A DNA stretch of 64,000 bases from NCBI RefSeq assembly GCF_034190915.1, contig NW_026947486.1:79464044-79528043 (forward strand), in the 5' to 3' direction. The translations under genes and the position numbers were made by a program. Numbering within the stretch: position 1 is the first letter of the stretch; each line of letters begins with the position of its first letter. Origin of the DNA: Cavia porcellus (taxonomy: Eukaryota > Chordata > Mammalia > Rodentia > Caviidae). Below the pieces are notes generated by a model. It worked only from the letters and a program-made list of their open reading frames with translations, searched no databases and had not been told where the DNA came from. This document shows positions 56,163 to 64,000 of this stretch, in pieces.

Positions 56163-56455
56163 TAAGGTATCTGAGATGATTATACTATTAATTCTATTAG
56201 TTCTTGGAAAGAACAGTTAATACTCGTATGATTAGATCAATTTTACATGTCTGTATCTGGTAACGTAAACAACACTTTTGAAGGTAACAATATGCAATAG
56301 TACCATTGTTAAACTCCTGTCATCTTATTTTGAAAACTGTTATAGTTTACTGGTATAGTTATACTGTTATAGTTTTGGGTTTGTTGTTATTTGTCTCTTG
56401 CTTTTTGTTTTTCTTTTCTGTGTCCTTTTTTCTCTTAAAAAAATTAAAAAAGAAA
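56163..56455 (+). mobile_element. L1 3' UTR fragment
   Basis: CTATTAGTTCTTGGAAAGAACAG, GAAGGTAACAATATGCAATAG, ACTCCTGTCATCTTATTTTG and a pyrimidine-rich end before AAAAAAATTAAAAAAG. It has the same 3' UTR type as 24540-24790. Confidence 0.75.
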
Positions 56456-56866
56456 ATCCAGTCATTACACAAATAAGCCACAAATATTTTGTGTTTTTTA
56501 AATCAGCAAAGTCAGTCACCATCAACCCTTTGTGCATATTCTCCCAGAATTCTCTATACATATAACTATACATATACAGATTGATTCATACATACACAGA
56601 TTGATTCATGATTTTACACCAATAAGATTATTATATATACAACATTCCATAACATGTTTTTATTTAACACACAATAAGTTCTTGTGATGCCAATGAAGTT
56701 AGGAACGTATTTCTTCATAACTTATAGTAAGTATGTTGTTCCTGTATGACTCCTTTCCTTGGAAAAAATACTCAATGAATACCTCATGCAGTCTTAGCAA
56801 AGAAAATAATCATGATAATCTCTCCCTGACTGCTGTGTGGCAGGGAATTAACTGACTCAGACTTGA
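56456..56866. other. Unassigned, old-repeat-like
   Basis: It contains a duplicated phrase (ACACAGATTGATTCAT and its near copy, 56575-56607). No gene seen. Confidence 0.45.
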
Positions 56867-57620
56867 TGTTGTAGTTAGGGGTTGTGCAGAGAACAATTAG
56901 AATCAGGACATGGGGTTTATAATATTATTTTTGTAATGGTCACCAGGAGTTAACACAAGTAACCGCAGGAAAACTATCTGCAAAACCAAAGACACAGAAT
57001 ATTTAATCAAGGGCCTAAATCCCACAGCAATGTCCCACATGAGTCCAGATAAAAACCAAGAGCTCATGACAATGCCTCCCACGAGTCCAACTAGAGGTTC
57101 AGAGCCCACAAGAAGGACTCACGCCAGTCTCTTTTACGAATCCATGCCTGCAAGGCCCAAAGGTCAGTGGTGGAAGCCAGAAAGTCTATGCCAGCAGGGT
57201 GAAGGAGCTGTGCTGGTGGGATGAGGGTTCTATGCCGGAGCTGCAAAGTCACACTCACCAAAAGACCAGGGCTGTCCTGTAAAGCATCACAGCCATCCTC
57301 AGCGACACGGAGGCCCCGAGTTCCTCCGACCACAAGCACAGCTGAGTACATGCCAGGAGGCCAGTGTGACGAGTTCATCCTGCAGACCAAGAGGCACTCG
57401 TTTTCCCCTATGGAGCCAGGAAGCAATGCTCGATGTGAAGACCACAGCTTCTCTAAGAGAATCTAACTGCTCAAACAGCAACTCATAGGAGAACCCACAC
57501 TATGGCCATACCACCCTGAATGCGTCCGATCTCATCGTAGGAGAATTCACAATGCCACAATGCCTCAACACAACAATGCAACAAGCAACAATGTCCTTCT
57601 TCTCCTTCTCCACCTATTTA
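56867..57620 (-). mobile_element. LTR-like repeat, copy 2
   Basis: It aligns by eye with 40605-41262 in the same orientation at roughly 75-80%, starting TGTTGTAGT-AGGGGTTGTG. It extends about 100-150 bp further to the right (ACAATGCCACAATGCCTC region). The long shared open frames are by-products of its GC-richer composition and show no conserved domain. Confidence 0.55.
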
Positions 57621-57629
57621 TGCTGGCAT

Positions 57630-58010
57630 GTACTTGTAGGTGGGGTTTTAGGAAGGTGACTTGATCATGGATGTGTGATACATGATCATAGGTGTGTGAT
57701 GATTGATCTCAGATGTGTGATACTGTATTGCACACTAATGAGTTTACAGCTGTATGTGATATTGGAAGGTGAAGCCTGGGGGAAGAGGTGGGTCACTGTA
57801 GAACAGTATATATGCCTTCTCCCTTTATCCAGCCATGCTTCCTGCCTGCCATATCATGAACTGTTTCTCCTCTACACTGCACTGCATGCTGCACTGCCTT
57901 GGAGCCAACCAATCATGGACCAAAATCTCTATGAGTTGAAACATATATCATAAACTGAAGTTGCTTGCAGCCATCTTTACTAACTACAAGAAAGCTATCT
58001 GAAATAAGAA
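57630..58010 (+). mobile_element. MaLR-type LTR with 3 x 21-bp repeat
   Basis: TTTTAGGAAGGTGACTTGATCATG, GAAGAGGTGGGTCACTG, GCCTTGGAGCCAACCAATC and GAACTGTTTCTCC match MaLR LTR text, like 17326. Three 21-bp units GATCATGGATGTGTGATACAT-like lie at 57663, 57684 and 57705. Confidence 0.6.
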
Positions 58011-58984
58011 AATTTTAGGCAAACCACATAGAGATTTTTTTAAAAAAAGACAGAAACAGAGTGTTGACATACCTTTGCCCCTGAATGCAGCCATGTCTAA
58101 AAGTACTTCATCTGTACTATGGTCTGTTCTCTGAAAGATGATACATACTTTCCTCAAAATCACTCCACTGTGCAAAATTATTCAATAAAAACCACAAGGT
58201 TTATGGGGGGAAAATTCAGTGAACTACATGATACACAAAAAGATATGAACCTAATAAAATGGTGGCATAGTTTTACACATGCTAAATGGTTAGAAAATAT
58301 GTAAGTAACATAATTAATATGGCACACTATTTTGAAAAAGACCTGAAGTTTACTTGTGGAAGTGGATATGCAAAGGGTTGCAGCTTGTGAGTTATGAAAC
58401 AGTGGTGAGAGGGTTATCTGGAATCAGACTGAAAGTTGTACCTAATGCTAGTGGACAGTCAGGACTTAAAACACAATAAACTGAGATAGATGACAAATAT
58501 GAGGCATGATTATTTGTATTTTGTATAATCCTACATGGCTTGAGTCAGTTAAGTGTAGTTTTCTGCTTTCACCTAATGTTTCTAGCTGATGAAATTGTGT
58601 ATAAGCAAACTTTATGTATAAATTATTTTCCAGTATAGTAATTACAATGGTCTTTGATCATGCAAACTAACAGATTCCTTTTTTCTGGTTAGCTTTCTCC
58701 CAGAGTCTTGAACAGTAGTGCATGGCTACATATATTCCATTACTCAGTAATAACATATTTTAAACCACAGGCTGGCTTCTCTGTATCTCTTAACATATTT
58801 TTACACTCTCTACTTTCAGTTTTTACATACTCAAAGATGTAAAAACTCATTTTAACATTCACAATACTAAACATCATTGAGAAGGTAGACTGGTTGAAAA
58901 ACATAAAGATTCCAAAATCAAATAGAAGCAATTTTTGAATACAGTACAGTATTTACTATTATAACCTATAACACAACTGAACTT
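58011..58984. other. Unassigned AT-rich sequence
   Basis: No gene, RNA or confident repeat seen. Confidence 0.5.
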
Positions 58985-59125
58985 TGATGCGGGGGGTGGG
59001 TATTGAGATAGCAACTATCTAGTTCAGACTGGCCTTGAACTTATTTTGCAGTCCAGGCTGGCCTCAGGTTCATGGTGATCCTCCTACCTCAGTGCTGAAG
59101 GTACAAACTTGTACAGCCAAGCTCA
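58985..59125 (-). mobile_element. B1 SINE
   Basis: Reversed B1: CAGACTGGCCTTGAACTTAT, CAGTCCAGGCTGGCCTCAGG, GATCCTCCTACCTCAGTGCTG. The internal tandem duplication is visible. Confidence 0.83.
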
Positions 59126-59581
59126 GATCTGACCTTTGAAACAGATAATTGGGGGTTGATGACTTTAAATGTTATTTTGGCCCTGAAAAATACTGGCAGC
59201 TTCAGAATATTTTTTTCACGGTTTCTAAGCCTTCAAAAATCCAAAAATACTCCCAGAAATTGCAACATTAAATCTTTTCATGTCATATTATATCTTAAAT
59301 CACCTGTGTCCATAATTTCTTTCTCTAAGTAAGTACTTTTGCTTATTTGTCACAAAGGGCTACATGTATTATAACTACTTTGATCACTGATGTTCTGACT
59401 GATAGCCCTAGGGTTTGGAAAAAACTGGCCTTAAGGATATAGACAGCTTGTACTATTCTTGTCAAGACAAGAAAGCAAGCACACGTGGAGAAGCTCTGCT
59501 ATTGTCTGTGACTTCTACCTTTGGAGAATAGAGTTTTTGCTACATAGATAAGAAAACTAGCTATATATAAAATTTATTTTG
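59126..59581. other. Unassigned sequence
   Basis: No gene or named repeat recognised. Confidence 0.5.
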
Positions 59582-59674
59582 TCTTTTTCCTTTTTATCGG
59601 TACCGGAGAGCGAACTCATGACTGCCTGCTTGCAAGGCAGGTGCTTATGCCGCTGAGCTAAATCCCCAGCCCCC
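59582..59674 (-). mobile_element. ID SINE with tRNA-Ala-like anticodon arm
   Basis: In sense it reads GGGGGCTGGGGATTTAGCTC, CCTGCCTTGCAAGCAGG and GTTCGCTCTCCGGTACCGAT. The CCTGC/GCAGG stem closes a 7-nt loop CTTGCAA with TGC in the anticodon place. Flanks TATAAAATTTATTTTG (59566) and TGTAAAATTTTTTTGA (59675) are an imperfect target duplication. Confidence 0.94.
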
Positions 59675-60596
59675 TGTAAAATTTTTTTGAACCCACTTTA
59701 GCCTTAGACTTACATACCTTTTATAGTATTGGGAATGAAACAAGTGAAGAAAATTTTTAACAGTATTTTTGTATATATGTATGATTCTGTAGCATCATAT
59801 AATCCTGTTGTAAAACTAATTCAAATACTCATCTAATTTGAGAAAATTCTGAGTTCTGGGACACTCTAGAAAATAGTGTCTTATGGATTAAGAATTAGCA
59901 AAAATGTTCTATAAGAGGCTGACAGTACGTATTTTGGTCTTTGCTGGCCACATAGTATGTTCTCGCAACTCAACTATGCATGAAAACAGCCTACAAACAA
60001 ACAGACAAACAGGCTGGTTATATTCCAATAAAATTATTAATAAAAATAGTGTGGGCCATAATTTGCTACCCTCTTGCTCTACAGCAATAGTTTTCCATTT
60101 CTTTTGTTATTTGTTTTATAAAAACTTAGGGCTATCCTGGATTCACAGGGAAGACCAAGCAAGCAGAGATCTGAAGTATGGTATCACCACTTCAAATAGA
60201 CACATTTTATTTTTATATATGAACTTTTGCATGAAATTACTAATTAATTAATTTGACTAAAGAGTTACATTTCTAATACAAAGAAAAGCTTCAAAACTTT
60301 TGATCAGATTACATCTAAGACCTGATGCTTTACAACTCAAGAACAGATGTTACAGGTAAAAAAAACATTCTGACATCTCTAAAAATGCTGAATAGAATGC
60401 ATATTATGCTTTGGGATTACTGGCAATTAATTTTTTCATACAACTAATAAAATATTTCAGACAATTCAAATAACTTTGAATATTTATTAGCTTATCACTT
60501 CTATTCCACTTTGACTTTTTGTTTACTTGCTTTGTTTTATGTACTGTGAAATCTCCCAAGGCCTCATAATAAGCTATGTTTAAGCCTTTTTATTAT
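59675..60596. other. Unassigned AT-rich sequence
   Basis: The 115-residue frame at 59904-60251 starts with ATG but has no recognisable domain, signal or homologue. I do not call it a gene. Confidence 0.5.
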
Positions 60597-60692
60597 TTTA
60601 TTTGAGACAGAGTCTTACTAAGTTGCCCTAACTAGACCCAAACTTGTTGTGGGCAGGTGGGATTACAAGCATGTACCAAGGCACCTGGCTCC
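60597..60692 (-). mobile_element. B1 SINE, internally deleted
   Basis: TTTGAGACAGAGTCTTACTAAG, TTGCCCTAACTAGACCC and GGGATTACAAGCATGTACC. Confidence 0.8.
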
Positions 60693-61029
60693 TTTTGACT
60701 TTCCCTAAGTATAATGTTTAGCTAACCTTAAAAGGTCCAAGAGAAATGGTAATGTATATTGAAACAAAACTTCGAGGTAGGATTCCATATTTTTTTCTAC
60801 TGCTAGATTGTGAGCTCTTAGAAGATAAGAATTAAGTTGAGTTTTTCATCTTTTAATTATAGTTGGCACCTATAATAGTGCATGATGACAAATACTGTAG
60901 TACATATTCATGGAAGTAAAAGAGTTGTTGCTGTATGTGACACTTTAAAAAAATTTGGTTTCATATGCAAAGGGGTTAGTATCTCTATAGAAAAAAATAT
61001 ATCTTTTATGGTTTACTCTTTGGAATTCT

Positions 61030-61148
61030 TTTTTTTTTTCTTGAGGCAGAATCTCCCTATATTGTCCAAAATGGCCTTGAACTCCAGATCTTCCTGCCTC
61101 AGACTCACAAGTACCTAGGATTACAGACATACACCACTAAACCCAGCT
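61030..61148 (-). mobile_element. B1 SINE
   Basis: T run, TTGAGGCAGAATCTCCCTAT, GGCCTTGAACTCCAGATC, GGATTACAGACATACACC. Confidence 0.9.
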
Positions 61149-61149
61149 C

Positions 61150-61352
61150 AGGAACTACTTTTATGCCTGTAATCCCCAAACTCTAGGAGAGTGACGTAGG
61201 TAGATCATAAATTCAAGACTAGTCTGGGTAAATCAGTGACTTACCAAGACCTTGTCTCAAAACAAAAAAATAAAAAAGGTCTGAGAATGTAGCTTGGTGC
61301 GAAGACCCTGGGTCCTATTTCCAGTACTACCACCACCAAAACAAAAAACAAA
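61150..61352 (+). mobile_element. B1-ID dimeric SINE
   Basis: B1 half (TTATGCCTGTAATCCCCAAA to ACCAAGACCTTGTCTC, A-rich link) and ID half (GTCTGAGAATGTAGCTTGG to TTTCCAGTACTACC), then an A-rich tail. It lies immediately next to an inverted B1. Confidence 0.85.
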
Positions 61353-61550
61353 AATAAAACAACAAACCCTGCTTTTAAGGAAAATACAAATGTATCATTA
61401 AATAATTAGGAAAAAATAAATTGAGGGTAGTTATATATTTTAGATGACGTTATAGCATCCTACAAATATAACTTTTTATATATTCAACAATCCATAAAGA
61501 AATAAGTCTGTTTTCCTTAATGAGTAAAAAAGCATGCTGAGATACATTAT
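61353..61550. other. Unassigned AT-rich spacer
   Basis: No feature recognised between the two SINE groups. Confidence 0.5.
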
Positions 61551-61698
61551 TTTTTTGAGACAGGATCGTACTACATAGTTCAGGGGGGCCTTGAACTCAT
61601 TATGTATCCTAGGCTGGCCTCCAACTCACAGGGATCCTCCTGCCTCAGCCTTGTGAGTGCTGGGATTCCAGGCACACGTCACACCACACACAGCAGTG
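61551..61698 (-). mobile_element. B1 SINE
   Basis: TGAGACAGGATCGTACTACA, GGGCCTTGAACTCATTATG, CTAGGCTGGCCTCCAACTCAC (internal duplication) and GAGTGCTGGGATTCCAGGC. Confidence 0.93.
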
Positions 61699-61707
61699 AT
61701 ACCTTAT

Positions 61708-61818
61708 TTTTCAGGCTCTTGCTATGTGGTCCAGGATGACCACAAACTCTCAGCAGTGATCCTCCTGCCTTAGCCTCCCAAACGCTGGGATTACAGGCAT
61801 GCACCAACATTCTTGGCT
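61708..61818 (-). mobile_element. B1 SINE
   Basis: CAGGCTCTTGCTATGTGGTC, TGATCCTCCTGCCTTAGCC, GCTGGGATTACAGGCATGC. Confidence 0.9.
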
Positions 61819-62165
61819 CTGCAATTAATTTTTATACGTAGGAAATTAATTACCATGCATTTACTAACTTAATCAACAACTCATAATTGACTATATTTTA
61901 GGGGCATGATGTCATGTGTTAATCTATGTATTCATTGTAGAAAGATTTTATCAAGTTAATTAACATCTGTAATCACCTCACAACTTACCCCTTTTTGTGA
62001 AGATGTAACAAATGTTCTTAAAATTTATAAAACCTCATGATTATTAGCTTTTGAAAACAGTTATATTCTCAAAATATCAGAACAGTTATATTCTTCAAAA
62101 TCTATGAAGCCCTTATTGCACTACTTTTGAACTCCAAAATGCTCTAAAGCCAAAGGTTGTTTCGT
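61819..62165. other. Unassigned AT-rich sequence
   Basis: No gene or named repeat recognised. A duplicated phrase (AACAGTTATATTCT) occurs near 62057 and 62082. Confidence 0.45.
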
Positions 62166-62280
62166 TTTGTTTTTGAGGTAGGGTCTCACTATATTGACCA
62201 GGTTGGTCTCGAATTCGTGATCTTCCTGCTTCACCCTCACAAGCATTGGGATTACAGGTGTGCACCACCATAGCAGACTA
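62166..62280 (-). mobile_element. B1 SINE
   Basis: TTTTGAGGTAGGGTCTCACT, GACCAGGTTGGTCTCGAATTC, GGGATTACAGGTGTGCACC. Confidence 0.92.
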
Positions 62281-62649
62281 AGTTTCTGTTTTTAAATGAG
62301 GTTGACAATCAGGTTGACCTATGAACGCATTTGATTATACTATTTTCTTCTTAATGCCTTGGGGTGTCAGAGAATATACAGTACATGGTATTTGAATTTA
62401 CGCGACTCCAACAGACCACATCAGACCTTATCCAGGTTACTGAGAAGATCTCCAGCATCTCATTCTAGTCTCTCTGAGGCTATGCCTCTGGCACCAGTCC
62501 CATCTCTCCTGTGGCCATCTTGAGTTTACTGTAGTTGAGGCTGTACAAACAGCTTAATGAGCCTAGTAGAAATTCAGAGGGAGAAAAATAAATATGCCTC
62601 ACAGTCATATTGAAAGAGTATTGCTTTGATGGTCAGTGACCCATTAAGA
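62281..62649. other. Unassigned sequence
   Basis: Balanced composition at 62400-62600. No gene or family recognised. Confidence 0.45.
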
Positions 62650-62785
62650 AAGACTACAGAGGAAAAGAGAATGTAAAAAGAATTTAGATACATGGGAATT
62701 TAGATACATTGTGGGAAGTAATAATTTCCCACAATGAATGTAATTATTATGTATCGCAATCATCTACAATAAAAAATAAAAAGTA
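62650..62785 (+). mobile_element. L1 3' UTR fragment with a 10-bp hairpin
   Basis: AAGAGAATGTAAAAAGAATTT to ATGAATGTAATTATTATGT and an ACAATAAAAAATAAAAAG end. Inverted arms ATTGTGGGAA (62708-62717) and TTCCCACAAT (62726-62735) enclose 8 nt. Confidence 0.7.
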
Positions 62786-62814
62786 CCTATTTTCTTATTC
62801 TTTTATGTGCATAT

Positions 62815-63682
62815 TTATTTAGCTTTATTTTTATTAGTTCACATTTGTCACACATTGATCACATTCATCATAGGGAATTATCTTAATTTTTGTCCCATTT
62901 CCCTTCCTTGAATCCTTTTTCCTCTCCTCATTTATGAAAGCTTTACTTCCATTTTTCCTTCTATTCTTTTTCTAATCTACCCTCCATTATGCTCCTTATT
63001 TACCCTTTAGGTTTCTCGCACAAGAGAAACAACACAATATTTAAACTAGTGTGCCTAATTTACTTCACTTAATATTACGGTCTTAGGGCTAAGGATTTAG
63101 CTTAGTGGCACAAGCCTGCCTGGCAAGCACAAGGTCATGAATTCAACCGCTGGTGGAGGGGGGAGGGAGATTATGGTCTTGAAGTATTTATTCTTAGGAT
63201 AAATTTGAATCATTTATACAAAAATGGATATAGCTAGCATAGTACTACATTGTACATAAATACATTTTCTTTGTCCATTCATCTTTTGATAGGCACATGG
63301 TTTGTTTCCAAAATTTAGCTACTATAAATTGTGCTGTTACAAACATACATATGCATATACCACTGTGGTGATGCTTTTAATTCTTTTGGGCAGATACCTA
63401 AAAGGGGAACAACTGGGTCAAATGGAACCTCTAGTTTTTTTGTTTTTTGTTTTTTGTTTTTTTGAGGAATCTCCATAGTGATTTTCATAGTGATTGCACC
63501 AGTTTATACTCCCATCAAGGAGAAGGTCTCCTGTTTCTCTGCATCCTCACCAGTATTTAATATTGATTTCTTGATGATAGCTATTCGTTCTGAAGTGAGA
63601 TGCAATCCTCAGTGTTATTTTAATGTGTATTTCTTGAGTGACCAGTGCTGTTGAACTTTTTTTCATATATTTAGTAGCTGTT
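62815..63682 (-). mobile_element. L1 3' end, minus strand (split by an ID)
   Basis: Reversed 3' UTR (ACATTCATCATAGGGAATT, CTTTACTTCCATTTTTCC), then reversed ORF2 end (GTACTACATTGTACATAAAT, TTTTGAGGAATCTCCATAGTG, TGATGATAGCTATTCGTTCTG). An ID lies at 63085-63169. Confidence 0.85.
63085..63169 (+). mobile_element. ID SINE with G-rich instead of A-rich tail
   Basis: GGGCTAAGGATTTAGCTTAG to AATTCAACCGCTGG, then GGAGGGGGGAGGGAG where an A tail is expected. Target duplication ATTACGGTCTT (63074-63084) and ATTATGGTCTT (63170-63180) shows it is a complete insertion. Confidence 0.88.
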
Positions 63683-63733
63683 AAGCAAATATATAAAAAA
63701 TGCTCAAAAACACTGGTCATTTAAGAAATACCA
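63683..63733 (+). mobile_element. Short plus-strand L1 ORF2 piece forming a fold-back
   Basis: CAAATATATAAAAAATGCTC to CACTGGTCATTTAAGAAAT is the sense version of the ORF2 stretch present in antisense at 63628-63673. Confidence 0.65.
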
Positions 63734-64000
63734 TCTATTTTGGATATCGGGCAAGGATCAGAAGTTAGTTATTATCTCAGCGTTGCATTGATTATCTGTC
63801 AACATAAAATATCTGGCTAACACACATTTTGGGCAATATGTAAAAGTTTCTCAAGACTCTTTAAGTATGGCCAACGGTAGGTAGAATAGAGAAAAGGTAA
63901 CTGGAGGCCTTATGCTGGCTCAGCTCCATCAATAAATCCATCATTACTTTATGGAACTGGCACACTTTACGTGTATTTCACACGGACCCCACTCTCTGGT
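63734..64000. other. Unassigned end of window
   Basis: No gene or repeat recognised. Confidence 0.5.

Noticed and set aside
57663..57725. CRISPR-like array
   Set aside because: Units are directly adjacent without spacers, and this is mammalian LTR sequence.
59904..60251. 115-residue plus-strand frame
   Set aside because: No domain or family recognised, AT-rich surroundings, no splice or promoter evidence that I can support.

Overview
This is mammalian nuclear DNA, almost certainly from a rodent. I see no intact protein-coding gene in it. The evidence is the repeat content: 7SL-derived B1 SINEs, tRNA-derived ID-type SINEs, B1-ID dimers, several generations of L1 LINEs, MaLR/ERVL LTRs, and old mammal-wide MIR, L2, L1M, MER5 and CR1/L3 remnants. 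The ID consensus (TTAGCTCAGC-GCATAAGC, ending in CCCCGGTACCGA) looks like a non-murid, perhaps hystricognath-type rodent. That last step is a judgement from memory, not a search. Long open frames are L1 fragments or low-complexity artefacts.

Layout. 1-1357: 5' end of a minus-strand L1 with a 247-bp purine tract. 1782-3745: a 5'-inverted (twin-primed) L1 with target-site duplications. 4-12 kb: ancient L1M, MIR, CR1/L3 and SINE remnants. 12-18 kb: nested L1s, where an ancient L1 was split by a ~1.3-kb element (called E here), plus a MaLR LTR. 18.45-24.8 kb: a near full-length but dead L1. 24.8-32.7 kb: LTR pieces, SINEs, the second E copy in opposite orientation, and long unassigned stretches. 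32.75-37.8 kb: deleted or rearranged L1s. 38.4-40.6 kb: a processed pseudogene of THUMPD3. 40.6-46 kb: LTR-like element, two L2s, and a MER5 split by an L1. 47.2-47.7 kb: a processed pseudogene of RSL24D1. 48-58 kb: L1 ends, MaLR LTRs, an L1M 3' end, a MIR and a second LTR-like copy. 58-64 kb: a B1-rich cluster and a minus-strand L1 with a nested ID.

The genes do not work together: both recognisable genes are dead retrocopies, made by the same L1-type machinery that fills the window. The most unusual object is E (15566-16877 minus, 27425-28648 plus). It has about five degenerate ~150-bp tandem units joined to an L1-type 3' UTR, without L1 reading frames. One copy carries a clean 10-bp target-site duplication. 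It may be a non-autonomous L1 derivative. Repeat family names come from recognition of consensus blocks; a RepeatMasker run would settle names and edges. Edges are usually good to 10-30 bp unless target-site duplications are given.
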